Assembly: GCF_900537085.1 (NCBI RefSeq)
Contig: NZ_UNRE01000003.1
Location: 387,808 to 451,807 of the forward strand
Source: Agarivorans sp. Alg241-V36
GTDB taxonomy: Bacteria; Pseudomonadota; Gammaproteobacteria; Enterobacterales; Celerinatantimonadaceae
Length of the DNA stretch: 64,000 bases
Direction: 5' to 3'
Both the position numbers and the translations under genes were made by a program. Below are positions 1-9,305 of this stretch, piece after piece; position 1 is the first letter of the stretch; each line of letters starts with the position of its first letter. The notes below the pieces were generated by a model. That model did no database searches. It saw only the letters and a program-made list of their open reading frames with translations, and was not told the DNA's origin.

Positions 1-1
1 A

Positions 2-1465
2 CGAGATGCTTTTCATCATGACTACCAAATTACCTTCAAGAACATTAGCCATAATCTTAATGCCATTGATCAACAGTTTAATTTGCTAACTGAAGTAAGT
101 GAAAACTGCCAAGAAGACACCCTTATCGCCCTGCGTAAAGTTCACTTTAGAATCTCTTACATCGCAGAAATGGGCATAGTGAGCCCGCACGGTAAACTGG
201 TGTGTAGCAGCTGGGGGAAGCTTGACTCCCCTATCGAAGTGCTTAAGCCGATAAGCTCTCAAGTACTACGTCACTTTGGTCCACTGGCTCTAGAGTACAC
301 CAAAGAGCCTGCTATGATTGTGGCCAAAACTCGCCCAGATGGCAGCGAAATAAACGCAGCGATACCGCTACAAGTATTTCGCGCATTTATAGAAGGTAAC
401 AGCCAATCTGGCGATATTGTCGCCTTGAGTGACAGTAACAATGGCACACCACTTTTTGTAAGCGGCAGTTACAGCCTACCACTGGCACTCACCTCACCTT
501 TATTTCCTTTGCGCCAAAGCAAAACCAGTGGCTTCGCGCTATTTGACGACGGCAGCAATAAGTATTTTGTAAGTGAAGTATTTGCTGCGCTGCCAGGGCT
601 TACCCTTATCGCAAGTCGTCCAAGCGCAGAGCTATACAAAGGTGTTTATCGCTTAAGTCTAATCCAGCTTTGTTTGTACTGCTTACTACTGTGCTGCAGC
701 ATGTTCTTGGTGTATCGACATCGTAGCCAACGCTTAAGCCAGCGCTCTCGGCTTAAGTTAGCACTCAAAAATCATGAGTTTATAAATTATTATCAAGAGA
801 TCTATGATACTCGTAACAAACACTTAGTTGCGGTAGAAGCATTGGTACGCTGGATGCACCCGGTGGATGGTTTACGTTACCCCGATGCATTCTTGCCCGA
901 TGTTGATCGCTATAACCTGCAGGTTGCGCTTACCGAACAAGTTATTAGTAATTTAAAGAACGATCTTCATTCTTTACTCGCTAAGCAACCTTCGTTAAAA
1001 GTAAATATCAACATAACTGGGCAACATCTAAAAGACGCTTCTTTCATCAATCAAGTACTAGCCACCCATGCTGAGTTTCCTAATCTATGTTTAGAGGTTA
1101 CCGAAACTGAGTTGGTAGAAATAGCCTCTCCTCAAGTACAACAGTCTTTACAAAGGCTTAAGCAGCGAAATGTTAAACTGGCCATCGATGATTTTGGAAC
1201 CGGTTACGCAGGGCTGCAGTACCTACAACAACTACCGCTAGATACTTTAAAAATTGACCGAAGTTTTGTTGTCGCCATAAACACCGATTCACCACAAGCG
1301 AAGGTATTAGATGGTGTGATCGACTTAGCCCTTAATTTGGATCTGCAGATAGTGGCAGAAGGGGTAGAAAACCAACAACAAGCCGATTACCTGATATCCA
1401 AAGGTGTTTATTTGCACCAAGGTTGGTTGTACGGTAAACCCCAGCCAATTAAGCAATTTAGTTAA
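2..1465 (+). CDS. EAL-domain c-di-GMP phosphodiesterase with CSS-motif sensor (5' end outside window)
   Basis: Likely hydrolyses c-di-GMP at the inner membrane. The reading frame is open from base 2, so the true start lies upstream of the window; a TTG at 83 is only the first possible internal start. The N-terminal half is a periplasmic sensor carrying a C-S-S-W-G stretch, as in CSS-motif phosphodiesterases, whose redox-active cysteines control activity. It is followed by a hydrophobic segment rich in Leu and Cys and then an EAL domain. The EAL signature (V-E-A-L-V-R-W), D-D-F-G-T-G-Y and the late A-E-G-V-E motif are all present, so the domain should be catalytically competent. No GGDEF domain is present in the visible part. 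The target process cannot be told from context. Confidence 0.9.
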   Translation, partial: RDAFHHDYQITFKNISHNLNAIDQQFNLLTEVSENCQEDTLIALRKVHFRISYIAEMGIVSPHGKLVCSSWGKLDSPIEVLKPISSQVLRHFGPLALEYTKEPAMIVAKTRPDGSEINAAIPLQVFRAFIEGNSQSGDIVALSDSNNGTPLFVSGSYSLPLALTSPLFPLRQSKTSGFALFDDGSNKYFVSEVFAALPGLTLIASRPSAELYKGVYRLSLIQLCLYCLLLCCSMFLVYRHRSQRLSQRSRLKLALKNHEFINYYQEIYDTRNKHLVAVEALVRWMHPVDGLRYPDAFLPDVDRYNLQVALTEQVISNLKNDLHSLLAKQPSLKVNINITGQHLKDASFINQVLATHAEFPNLCLEVTETELVEIASPQVQQSLQRLKQRNVKLAIDDFGTGYAGLQYLQQLPLDTLKIDRSFVVAINTDSPQAKVLDGVIDLALNLDLQIVAEGVENQQQADYLISKGVYLHQGWLYGKPQPIKQFS

Positions 1466-1522
1466 TCTTTCTTCCATTTGGTTTAGGCAGTTTTTTCAAA
1501 TGCTTATCAATACTTGCAAGGG

Positions 1523-1537
1523 GCGGCTTTCAGCCGC
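1523..1537 (+). repeat. Short GC-rich hairpin before the deaminase gene
   Basis: GCGGCT-ttc-AGCCGC is a perfect 6-bp inverted repeat between the EAL gene and the deaminase gene. No T-run follows, so it is at best a weak terminator or an mRNA structure. Confidence 0.4.
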
Positions 1538-1569
1538 ACAATAGCCGCGTTAACTAAGGAGTAAGACAA

Positions 1570-2010
1570 ATGGTTTCTAAATGGGCTAAGCGCTTTTTTC
1601 AAATGGCTGAACTGGTGGGTTCTTGGAGTAAAGACCCCTCTACCCAAGTGGGAGCGGTTATCACCGAAAACAACCGCATTGTATCTTTAGGATTTAACGG
1701 CTACCCCCATGGAATTTCGGATAGTGCCGAAACCGACAACCGCGAAATGAAACTACTCAAAACCCTGCATGCCGAAGAAAACGCAATTTTATTTGCGAAG
1801 CGAGATTTGTCTGGCTGTGAAATTTGGGTAACTCACTTTCCCTGCCCTAATTGCGCTGCAAAAATCATTCAAACCGGTATAGCTACGGTTCACTGTCCAG
1901 AGCAATCTGAAGACTTTTTATCACGCTGGGGCGACAAAATTAAAATCAGCGAAGACATGTTTAGCCAAGCTGGGGTTGCCGTAGATTGGTTGCCACTTGA
2001 GCAAGATTAA
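1570..2010 (+). CDS. dCMP/cytidine deaminase family protein
   Basis: A 146-residue zinc-dependent deaminase of the deoxycytidylate/cytidine superfamily. The zinc-binding and catalytic motif H-A-E is at residues 67-69 and P-C-P-N-C at 91-95. The N-terminal S-x-D-P-S-T-Q-V-G-A stretch is typical of dCMP deaminases (ComEB/Dcd type), so hydrolytic deamination of dCMP to dUMP for dTTP supply is the likely reaction. The start is set by AAGGAG about 8 nt upstream of ATG. It is a single gene. A rare alternative is a deaminase with another nucleotide substrate. Confidence 0.85.
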   Translation: MVSKWAKRFFQMAELVGSWSKDPSTQVGAVITENNRIVSLGFNGYPHGISDSAETDNREMKLLKTLHAEENAILFAKRDLSGCEIWVTHFPCPNCAAKIIQTGIATVHCPEQSEDFLSRWGDKIKISEDMFSQAGVAVDWLPLEQD

Positions 2011-2022
2011 ACATGATGTGCA

Positions 2023-2043
2023 GGGTTGCTAGCTAAGCAACCC
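2023..2043 (+). terminator. Possible terminator of the deaminase gene
   Basis: GGGTTGCT-agcta-AGCAACCC forms an 8-bp stem 12 nt after the stop codon. The following bases are not a T-run, so rho-independent termination is uncertain. Confidence 0.4.
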
Positions 2044-2507
2044 CATTATATGTAGTACAAAACAAGCTTAATATCGCTTTCTAGGCTACTCATACCAGCC
2101 AAACAGTTTGAGTTTAATCTGACAAAAATAGACGCTAATTTTTCACCTAGTTCAATAAAAGAGCTGCGGCGAGCAACGCTCAGAATTACGAAAATCAGTC
2201 ACTTACTTACATGCACAGTGCTAGTTTTATTGTCTTATTAAGCCAATAAAATATCTAATAAATGGCTTGCTGCTATTACGAAAAGCCACTTTTAAAGCTT
2301 AGTCGACCATCATTCATCATCTAGAACTGAAACAATTGGTCGGTAAAGCCAGCTTAAGAAAAACCATTAACTTAGTAAAACTTCACATTTCTCCAAGCGA
2401 AACCTCATCTAGTCCACAGTTTTTAACCTTTTCCTTTTAATCATACAAAAATATTTAATAATCTGATCAGGTTCACAGATACAAATCTAAAATCCCAATA
2501 GCATATT

Positions 2508-2516
2508 TGTATTACA
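2508..2516. promoter_or_regulatory. Alginate-regulon palindrome upstream of the first KdgM-like porin
   Basis: TGTATTACA, within atTTGTATTACATT, is the same palindrome core found before the SDR, the second porin, the symporter/PL17 pair and the LamG lipoprotein. It lies about 350 bp before the porin start, farther than at the other genes. Binding by the GntR/FadR protein at 40726-41448 is inferred. Confidence 0.55.
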
Positions 2517-2549
2517 TTAATACCAGCGACGTTGTCACCCATAAGGACT

Positions 2550-2666
2550 ATGATGACTAATTGTAAACCTTTAGCTCTTGAACTTTGTATAGCTACTAGC
2601 TTTAGCGCTTTAGTCGCAGAATTAGAATTTGTGCTTGGTGGCTGTGCTCAAGGTCAAGCAGCTTAG
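2550..2666 (+). CDS. Possible 38-residue small ORF, unknown
   Basis: ATG-ATG start preceded by AAGGA. It encodes a short, mildly hydrophobic peptide with three Cys and a C-terminal G-G-C-A-Q-G run. It sits just downstream of a regulon palindrome and before a second mini-ORF, so it could be a leader peptide or the remnant of a lost gene. No family was recognised and coding is unproven. Confidence 0.25.
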   Translation: MMTNCKPLALELCIATSFSALVAELEFVLGGCAQGQAA

Positions 2667-2668
2667 GT

Positions 2669-2791
2669 ATGAATAATCAAGACTTATTGGCACTGTCTAA
2701 GTCGAGTGATTTTTCCCAGTTTACGGTGAAGAAGAACTTAGCTGAGATTTGGTCCAAGCGAGATATAGAACTGTTATACCCAAAACAATAA
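2669..2791 (+). CDS. Possible 40-residue small ORF or gene remnant, unknown
   Basis: Begins MNNQDLLALSKSS and ends ELLYPKQ. It starts 2 nt after the stop of the preceding mini-ORF and is in another frame, so the two together may be a decayed gene. The composition is protein-like (K/D/E-rich helix) but no family was recognised. It is followed by the porin gene. Confidence 0.25.
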   Translation: MNNQDLLALSKSSDFSQFTVKKNLAEIWSKRDIELLYPKQ

Positions 2792-2862
2792 TTAGTACCC
2801 TAACTCCCTAAATATAAAAACTGGGCTTATTACTGGGCCCTAACTTGGAAATGGAATTTATC

Positions 2863-3618
2863 ATGACAAAAATGAAAAGCCTTTCAATTGCAATTGGTGC
2901 ACTATTAATCGCAGCGCCTGTAGCTGCTGGACAATTTGATTTTCGTACTGAATACAAACACGAATCTGAAGATCACGCCTACCGTATTAAAATTGGTGAT
3001 TCAACCAAAGTAAGTGATGCTGGTAAGTGGAACTACAGCGTTGAGATGAAGTTCTTTAGTGGCGATAAAGAAAACGGCGAAAGCGGCGGTTTTCTACAAA
3101 ACTTGCAACGTGGTGACTCAGAGTTTGACCTAAGCTACAGACACAAATTGAACAAAAAATGGTATATCCAACCTGGTATGCCAATTACCTTCGGTGATGA
3201 GCGAGTAACCTACAAGCCACAATTTCGAGTGGGCTACACTGCAGATTTTGGCTTAAAAACAGCCTTACGCTACCGTTACGAAGTCCGCCAGTATGCTGAT
3301 GGTAAAGAAAACGGTGAAACTTGGTACAAATCTAAAATCACCTTAACCGGTGGCTACAAAGTTAAGAGCATGCCAAACCTTAAGTTAGACTATGAGGCAA
3401 ACTACTGGAAGAGCCACACTTACGAGTGGGATGCGATTGCAGGAAAAGCCAAAGATCCACAGTTTAACAATGGCGACGATAACTGGGATGCTGGTATATT
3501 CATCGGTTACCAAATCGAAAAATGGCGTCCGTATATGGAATTTTGGAACTCAAGCGTGAGCTCTAAAACTGACCAACGCCAACTTAAAACCCGTGTTGGT
3601 ATTAAGTACAAGTTTTAA
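2863..3618 (+). CDS. KdgM-family oligouronate porin (copy 1)
   Basis: A 251-residue outer-membrane beta-barrel of the KdgM (oligogalacturonate-specific porin) family. It has an N-terminal signal peptide ending A-A-G at about residue 23, then F-R-T-E-Y-K-H-E, alternating aromatic strands and a C-terminal Y-K-F for barrel assembly. The ATG at 2863 is chosen because GGAA lies about 9 nt upstream and the signal peptide starts there; an upstream in-frame TTG at 2845 is less likely. It shares the family layout with the porin at 42603-43283 (Y-K-P-Q-x-R, P-G-M-P-I). An alginate-regulon palindrome lies upstream, so uptake of unsaturated alginate oligomers is the inferred role. Confidence 0.85.
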   Translation: MTKMKSLSIAIGALLIAAPVAAGQFDFRTEYKHESEDHAYRIKIGDSTKVSDAGKWNYSVEMKFFSGDKENGESGGFLQNLQRGDSEFDLSYRHKLNKKWYIQPGMPITFGDERVTYKPQFRVGYTADFGLKTALRYRYEVRQYADGKENGETWYKSKITLTGGYKVKSMPNLKLDYEANYWKSHTYEWDAIAGKAKDPQFNNGDDNWDAGIFIGYQIEKWRPYMEFWNSSVSSKTDQRQLKTRVGIKYKF

Positions 3619-3653
3619 ACCTTTCGTAAATATTTAGCTTTCCTTCTTTAAAG

Positions 3654-3685
3654 CCAAGCAGGTGTTCTGCTTGGTTCTTTTTTTA
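3654..3685 (+). terminator. Terminator of the first KdgM-like porin
   Basis: CCAAGCAG-gtgtt-CTGCTTGG stem followed by TTCTTTTTTT. A strong rho-independent terminator on the plus strand, which ends at the stop codon of the convergent DUF4174 gene. Confidence 0.85.
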
Positions 3686-4117
3686 TGCGGAGCAAACACT
3701 CGCATTGGATAACATTTCTTGTTTGCGCATTGGCATTGAATCAATAATTGCGAATATTTCTTGCCAATCTGTTTCTGCTCCCCAACGATGTTTCTCGTGG
3801 CCATCTTTACCAATTAACACCGCTATATGTTTGTTTTCTTCCACTCGATACTTATCCCTGAGATAAGAAACTCCGTGGCTTCCTACTTGCTCTGCTTGCC
3901 CGAGTGCCTGCTCAGCTGTCATAACCATCACCACTAGATCACGCTCGCGGATCTGGCAACGGTAACGCATCTCTTCAGCTAAGAACTGATCGACCGCACT
4001 GTCTTGCTGTGGAGCAAAAAACAGTACACTTCGGTGTGCCCAATAGTCGCTATCCATTGGGTAAGACATGGCAAGGTTGCTGGTAAATAACAAAATAGGT
4101 GCTAGTAATCGCGTCAT
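3683..4117 (-). CDS. DUF4174 exported protein
   Basis: A 144-residue protein with a signal peptide (MTRLLAPILLF...AMS). The body ends in the pattern L-I-G-K-D-G ... I-F-A-I-I-D-S-M-P-M-R-K-Q-E-M that marks the DUF4174 family, which has a thioredoxin-like fold but lacks the CxxC motif. A GGGGGACT ribosome site precedes the ATG. The function of the family is not established; a periplasmic or secreted location is predicted. It is convergent with the porin and its stop codon lies inside the porin terminator's T-run. Confidence 0.75.
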   Translation of the reverse strand: MTRLLAPILLFTSNLAMSYPMDSDYWAHRSVLFFAPQQDSAVDQFLAEEMRYRCQIRERDLVVMVMTAEQALGQAEQVGSHGVSYLRDKYRVEENKHIAVLIGKDGHEKHRWGAETDWQEIFAIIDSMPMRKQEMLSNASVCSA

Positions 4118-4472
4118 CTTGAGTCCCCCGTTTACTAATAGTTAGAACGAAAGCTTAGAAGGTTTAGTTCAATTTATCGGCACTTAATCTAGAGACTGCT
4201 GGTCAGAAATTTTTACAGTAAAAACTAGTGCTTTGTAAGTGGTTAATATCATGATGAAAAGTCACCTAAGCAAGCTGCAAGCGACCTTATTAACAAAAAC
4301 ATTATTTGAAAGGCTAGGACACAGCACTACAATTGGTAACAAAAGTGTCATTAATGTTTACATATTCTTAATCTTTAACTGTCCTATCCTTCTTACGCAC
4401 TGATTTTTATAGCTTTTATATTCTGGCGCAATTATTGATTTGATAGGCATTCATTTTACAAAGGAATGCCTA
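4118..4472. other. Divergent intergenic region without a clear gene
   Basis: 355 bp between the divergent DUF4174 and PEP-CTERM-like genes, AT-rich. A 50-codon frame near 4251 lacks a ribosome site. Promoters for both flanking genes should lie here but no confident consensus was seen. Confidence 0.4.
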
Positions 4473-5267
4473 ATGCTCATCACAAGAAAGTTACTCTCTT
4501 TAAGCTTTTTGCTACTCACCGCACCGGTTCACGCAACTATCATCGCCTACGATATGCTAAACAGCAGTAGCCTTAACTTAGTCGACTACCAAAACCCTTT
4601 CAGCCAACAGTTTAGTAGCGCGCAAGATGGCTTCGATAAGTATCAAGCAAACACCAGCTTAAGCATTCCTAACAGCCTCATCGATTCAAGCCAAAGTAAT
4701 CCAGGCGATAGCCTAGGTATTGTTGATTCGCAAACTGACCAAGCAAGCTTTTTCGGTGTCAGTGATACCTTTAACCCTGACAACCCAAGCGGAGATACAC
4801 AAGCTAGCTGGCTATTTGATATTAGTGGTTATGCCTTAAGTTCCATATCCATTTCCATGGCTGCCATGGGCGACTTTGAAGCCTCTGACTCCTTTAGTTT
4901 TAGCTATGCCATTGATGCCTCGCCCATACAACTACTGTTTAGCAGTTTTGTTGATGAGCAGGCCACCCAGAGCTATACCATGGCCAACGGCAATCAATAT
5001 CAACTAAACGATCCGCTATCTATCAACAACCAAGTGCTAGACAATCAGTTTAAGCAGCTTAGTCAAAGCCTTGTTGGCAGCGGCTCAGTATTAAGCTTGT
5101 ATTTTAACGCCAATCAAAATGGCGGCAATGAAGCGTTTGCCTTTAGAGATATTGTGATTAATGGAGACGAGCAACTGGCCAGCCAAGTTTCTGAACCACT
5201 GAGCATTTGGCTTATAGTGTTGGGTTTACTTGCTTTAGCTGCGCGCAAAGCTCGTATTCAAGCTTAA
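4473..5267 (+). CDS. PEP-CTERM-like secreted protein
   Basis: 264 residues with a signal peptide (MLITRKLLSLSFLLL...VHA), a Ser/Asn/Gln/Asp-rich beta-type body, and a C-terminal tripartite tail: S-E-P, a hydrophobic helix (L-S-I-W-L-I-V-L-G-L-L-A-L-A-A) and a basic end (R-K-A-R-I-Q-A). That is the layout of PEP-CTERM exosortase substrates, with S-E-P in place of the usual P-E-P. The ATG at 4473 follows AAAGGA; the in-frame TTG at 4440 is rejected. No exosortase gene is present in this window. Export and anchoring or processing at the cell surface is inferred; function unknown. Confidence 0.65.
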   Translation: MLITRKLLSLSFLLLTAPVHATIIAYDMLNSSSLNLVDYQNPFSQQFSSAQDGFDKYQANTSLSIPNSLIDSSQSNPGDSLGIVDSQTDQASFFGVSDTFNPDNPSGDTQASWLFDISGYALSSISISMAAMGDFEASDSFSFSYAIDASPIQLLFSSFVDEQATQSYTMANGNQYQLNDPLSINNQVLDNQFKQLSQSLVGSGSVLSLYFNANQNGGNEAFAFRDIVINGDEQLASQVSEPLSIWLIVLGLLALAARKARIQA

Positions 5268-5273
5268 AAAAAA

Positions 5274-5299
5274 GCGAGAGCGTGTAGTTACGCTCTCGC
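5274..5299. terminator. Bidirectional terminator
   Basis: GCGAGAGCG-tgtagtta-CGCTCTCGC, a 9-bp perfect stem between convergent genes. A-run on the left (T-run for the minus-strand transcript) and T-rich on the right. Serves the PEP-CTERM-like gene and the amylase. Confidence 0.8.
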
Positions 5300-5325
5300 C
5301 TTGCTATTACCGTTTATTGTTATTT

Positions 5326-7467
5326 TTACTGTTTAATGCCCGCAAATACCACCACGACTTTATCGTCGCCTTTGTTGCGACTAAAGGCATAAGGTTGATC
5401 ACTAATCTTATTGTGTTCACCGGCGCCAATGGCAACGTGACGATCACGGAACTGACCTACAGTTTGCCAGTGTTTAACTAAGGCTTGGCGGTCTTTGTCT
5501 TTAGCAATTTGATCCCAGTTCATAAACGAGCGAGTGGGTGAATCAAAGGCGTCAGACTGCGGACCACGAGGGCGACCACTTTCGTCACCGTAATACAATT
5601 GCACTCCGCCAGGCATCATTAACAATGCCGTCCCCGCACCCGCTTGCAGTGGGATATCTTGATAGTTTGAGTAGAACAACTTGGTATCGTGCGAACTAAT
5701 GTAAGTAAGCAAGTTAAATGTAGGATCGCTGTTTATATCTTTTGCGTAGGTCGCGTACATTTTTTCGTTTTGCGCTAAACATTGCGAGCCCTTAAGCGCC
5801 GCACTATCGCCTGCATATTCAAAGTTGATTAAGCTATCCATGCCATTGTCGAAGTAAAAGTCGCGGTATGCCCCGTGATGCCATACTTCGCCCACCATCC
5901 AGAATGGTTTGTCATCAATGGCTTTTTCAGGGTTTTCCTTTTTCCACTCAGCTAGTGCTTCAGTAGCAGAGTCTTTAAGCTTGGCCCATACTTCGGCTTC
6001 TACGTGCTTTACCGTATCCGCTCTAAAGCCATCGATACCGTAATCGCGAACCCAATTGGTGTGCCATTCAACCAAGTAATCTAAAACGGTATATTCTTCG
6101 CGCTCTACCGCTTTAGTATCTTTCTTGTTTTTAAGGATCGGCGGTAAACCTACGTGCTTGGTGCTCTCGGTTAATAAGTCAGGTAAACCCGCTAGATTCA
6201 TGGTGATATCATCGCCACCTGGCGCGGTATAACCAGCCATACCGCTGCGAACCCAATCTGGTCCCCACCAATTCTCTACCCATTCGCTAGAGCTCCAACG
6301 AATAAAGTTGTTGTAGCGATGCCAGTTATGGCCTTTGTCAAAGTCAGGTTGCCAATCGGTCCACTTCTTCGGCACTGGCGCACCAGGCGCCATTGCGTTG
6401 ATGCCAAAGGTTTGCATGTCATCCATAGTTGGATAACCAACGTGGTTTACTACCACGTCTACTAATACTCGAATGCCGCGTTTATGGGCTTCATCAACAA
6501 AACGGCCAAAGTCTTCTTCACTACCTAAGTTTGGATCAATCTTAGTAAAGTCGAGTGCCCAGTAACCGTGATAACCATAAAATGGGAAGCTGCCTTTATC
6601 ACCGCCGCCCACAAAACCATGGATCTGCTCAACAATAGGCGTTACCCAAATCGCGTTCATGCCCAAGTCTTTAATGTAATCTAGCTTGGCAGTAATGCCG
6701 CTAAAATCACCACCTTGGAAGGTACCAATTTCTTGTTTGCCATCGGCTTTACGATTTAGTGGGTAATCGTTACTGGTGTCACCATTGTTAAAGCGATCAG
6801 TCATGATGAAATAAACGCTGGCATTATCCCAAGAAAAGTCGCTAGCTTCTGCATCCGCCGCTTCAAGCAATAATATGCCGCCACTTGCTGGATCTGGCTG
6901 CATGGTAACTTGGCCATTAGCTACTTTTTGAGTTTGACCAGAATAGAAATCTTTAACAGTTTGGCCATTAGTGAAAGTAGAGCTCACATCAACCGTTACT
7001 GGCTGACCATCCCAAGCAATACAATCTACTGCCGGCGGCTTGCGTTTAAAGGTAGAAGCTTGCGCCTTGCGTGATACTTGCACGGTAGGCTTGTCGGCAT
7101 CAGAGTTATCTAGGATTAACTCGTAGTTGCCAGCAAACAAAATTTTCAGTTCGAAATATTTGTCTTTAGCGCAGCTATTTAAGTCTTGAGGTTTTGAGAA
7201 GCGAAGTTTGCTTTTGTCGACAGGGCCAAAACGTAAGCCACATTGTTGGCCTTCGTCTGAGATCTGAATGTTGTAAGTGCCTTTTTCTAGCGGAACGGTA
7301 ATTTTATATTTACTTTTTCCGGCAAATTTTAAGCGTTGCTCAACATTGACCCCGCTATCGGCATAATTCATATAGAGTGGCGTTTTGATCATCGCCGCCG
7401 ACAAGTTTGCCGAACCGCCCGCCATTACTAGCGCCGCACTCAATAAACCTAGTTTAAAACCTTTCAT
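5326..7467 (-). CDS. Periplasmic GH13 alpha-amylase (MalS-like)
   Basis: 713 residues. Exported (signal peptide MKGFKLGLLSAALVMAGGSANLSAA). The N-terminal ~190 residues are beta-rich, followed by a GH13 (beta/alpha)8 catalytic domain starting at D-N-A-S-V-Y-F-I-M-T-D-R-F. Conserved regions seen: D-V-V-V-N-H, G-F-R-A-D-T-V-K-H (nucleophile Asp), V-G-E-V-W (acid/base Glu) and S-S-H-D-T (transition-state Asp). The layout and length resemble E. coli MalS (about 676 residues), which cuts maltodextrins in the periplasm. GGAGG precedes the ATG by 5 nt. It is a single gene with its own terminator. It could equally be a secreted amylase; export is certain from the sequence, the final location is not. 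Confidence 0.9.
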   Translation of the reverse strand: MKGFKLGLLSAALVMAGGSANLSAAMIKTPLYMNYADSGVNVEQRLKFAGKSKYKITVPLEKGTYNIQISDEGQQCGLRFGPVDKSKLRFSKPQDLNSCAKDKYFELKILFAGNYELILDNSDADKPTVQVSRKAQASTFKRKPPAVDCIAWDGQPVTVDVSSTFTNGQTVKDFYSGQTQKVANGQVTMQPDPASGGILLLEAADAEASDFSWDNASVYFIMTDRFNNGDTSNDYPLNRKADGKQEIGTFQGGDFSGITAKLDYIKDLGMNAIWVTPIVEQIHGFVGGGDKGSFPFYGYHGYWALDFTKIDPNLGSEEDFGRFVDEAHKRGIRVLVDVVVNHVGYPTMDDMQTFGINAMAPGAPVPKKWTDWQPDFDKGHNWHRYNNFIRWSSSEWVENWWGPDWVRSGMAGYTAPGGDDITMNLAGLPDLLTESTKHVGLPPILKNKKDTKAVEREEYTVLDYLVEWHTNWVRDYGIDGFRADTVKHVEAEVWAKLKDSATEALAEWKKENPEKAIDDKPFWMVGEVWHHGAYRDFYFDNGMDSLINFEYAGDSAALKGSQCLAQNEKMYATYAKDINSDPTFNLLTYISSHDTKLFYSNYQDIPLQAGAGTALLMMPGGVQLYYGDESGRPRGPQSDAFDSPTRSFMNWDQIAKDKDRQALVKHWQTVGQFRDRHVAIGAGEHNKISDQPYAFSRNKGDDKVVVVFAGIKQ

Positions 7468-7853
7468 TCAACCTCCATGGCATTTAGCTAACGCAAGCTG
7501 CGTGCAAACACCTCGTTCAACCATTTGAAGTGATGAAAACAAAAGCTACTTAAGTTTTCACTAACAAAGCATGATTATTTGCGAATTTTATGACTGACAG
7601 CGCTTTCATTTGGTAAAACAGCAACTTCACCGCTATATCAACATTCATTGGCGCGTGCCCCTTGCTGCACCTGTGATGTTGTTTTATGATGTCGGGTCTT
7701 TATTGTGGTTATTTTTGCAGAATAATTAGCTTAAAAATCACAATTTGCAGACAGATAAAAGAAACAGTTTAAGTTAGTAGTATTCGCTTAAAGCTTGACT
7801 AAATAAATAAGAATAGCGCGAGTGAGAGCAACAGACAGGGTGTAAAGGAAGCC
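7468..7853. other. Divergent promoter region between amylase and leuC
   Basis: 386 bp without a supported gene. TTGACT at about 7795 could be a -35 for the leu operon, but no good -10 at normal spacing was seen. No Leu-rich leader peptide or attenuator could be recognised. Confidence 0.35.
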
Positions 7854-9257
7854 ATGAAAAAAACAATGTACGAAAAGATCTGGGACGCGCATGTAGTCCA
7901 CGAACCTAAAGGTAGCGCATCTATCCTTTTTGTTGACCGTCACCTCATGCACGAAGTAACAAGCCCGCAAGCCTTCGAAGGTCTGCGTATGGCTAACCGC
8001 CCGGTTCGCAACCCACACAGCATTTTGGCCACTATGGACCACTGTGTTCCAACTAAAGCAGCCGACCGCGCATCTTTGCCTGATCCTATCGGCAAAAAAC
8101 AAATTGAAGTTATGGCGCAAAACTGTGCCGATAACAGCATTAACTTATACGACATGAACAATGCTAATAACGGTGTAATTCACATCGTTGTGCCAGAGCA
8201 CGGTTTTGTTCATCCAGGTATGGTGGTTTGTTGTGGTGATAGCCACACGGCTACTCACGGTGCCTTTGGTGCCCTAGCCTTCGGTATTGGTACCTCTGAA
8301 GTTGAGCACATCATGGCAACTCAGACCATCCAACAACAACAATCAAAAACAATGTTAGTTAAAGTAGATGGCGAGCTGTCTGAATTTGCTACTGCCAAAG
8401 ACATTGTATTAGCCATCATCGGTAAAATTGGTACTGCTGGCGGTACTGGTTATGTTATCGAGTTTGCTGGTAGCGCAATTGAAGCCTTAAGCATGGAAGG
8501 TCGTATGACCGTATGTAACATGGCAATTGAAGGTGGCGCGCGTGCTGGTCTTATCGCACCTGACCAAAAAACCTTTGATTTCCTAGAAGGCAAAGAGTTT
8601 GCTCCTCAAGGTGAACATTGGGATCAAGCGGTTGCATACTGGAAGTCACTCACTACCGACGAAGGTGCTGAGTACGACGCAGTAGTAGAATTAGACGCAG
8701 CAGAAATTGCACCACAAGTCACTTGGGGTACTTCACCAGAGCAAGTACTTCCTGTGGATCAACCGATTCCAGATCCTGCTCAAATCGAAGACTCTATTAA
8801 ATCTTTAGCGGCTAAAAGCGCGCTTAACTACATGGGTTTAGAAGCCGGTAAGAAAATGACCGACTTCCCTGTAGATGTAGTATTTGTAGGCTCATGTACT
8901 AACGGTCGTATCGAAGACTTCCGCGCCATTGCCGCTGTGTCTAAAGGTAAAAAAGTAGCGCCAGGCGTACAAGCTATTGCTGTACCAGGTTCTTACCCAG
9001 TTAAAGAACAAGCTGAAAAAGAAGGCATTGATAAAGTGCTTATTGAAGCGGGTTGGGAATGGCGTGAACCAGGTTGCTCAATGTGTCTAGCGATGAATGG
9101 TGATTACCTTCAGCCTGAACAGCGTTGTGCATCAACTTCAAACCGAAACTTCGAAGGACGACAAGGTAAAGGGGGTCGTACCCACCTTGTATCACCAGCG
9201 ATGGCAGCTGCTGCAGCCGTTGAAGGTAAGTTCGTCGATTTACGTAATTGGAAATAA
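7854..9257 (+). CDS. leuC: 3-isopropylmalate dehydratase, large subunit
   Basis: 467 residues, full length for LeuC. Together with LeuD it isomerises 2-isopropylmalate to 3-isopropylmalate in leucine synthesis; the same enzyme can act on citramalate. The [4Fe-4S] cluster cysteines lie in V-G-S-C-T-N-G-R and E-P-G-C-S-M-C. Other aconitase-family signatures are [10 protein letters not shown] and [16 protein letters not shown] precedes the ATG. It heads an operon with leuD and a LeuA-like synthase rather than the common leuABCD order; leuB is absent from the window. Confidence 0.97.
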   Translation: MKKTMYEKIWDAHVVHEPKGSASILFVDRHLMHEVTSPQAFEGLRMANRPVRNPHSILATMDHCVPTKAADRASLPDPIGKKQIEVMAQNCADNSINLYDMNNANNGVIHIVVPEHGFVHPGMVVCCGDSHTATHGAFGALAFGIGTSEVEHIMATQTIQQQQSKTMLVKVDGELSEFATAKDIVLAIIGKIGTAGGTGYVIEFAGSAIEALSMEGRMTVCNMAIEGGARAGLIAPDQKTFDFLEGKEFAPQGEHWDQAVAYWKSLTTDEGAEYDAVVELDAAEIAPQVTWGTSPEQVLPVDQPIPDPAQIEDSIKSLAAKSALNYMGLEAGKKMTDFPVDVVFVGSCTNGRIEDFRAIAAVSKGKKVAPGVQAIAVPGSYPVKEQAEKEGIDKVLIEAGWEWREPGCSMCLAMNGDYLQPEQRCASTSNRNFEGRQGKGGRTHLVSPAMAAAAAVEGKFVDLRNWK

Positions 9258-9305
9258 TGTAAACACGTTGATTAATCAATGTGAGTGAAATTTTTGGAGT
9301 TAATT

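Noticed and set aside
4251-4406. 50-codon ORF in the DUF4174/PEP-CTERM gap
   Set aside because: No ribosome site and an unremarkable peptide; AT-rich chance frame.
7788-8161. Minus-strand ORFs of 73-110 codons overlapping leuC
   Set aside because: They lie opposite a certain gene, have no ribosome sites and show no domain features; shadows of leuC.
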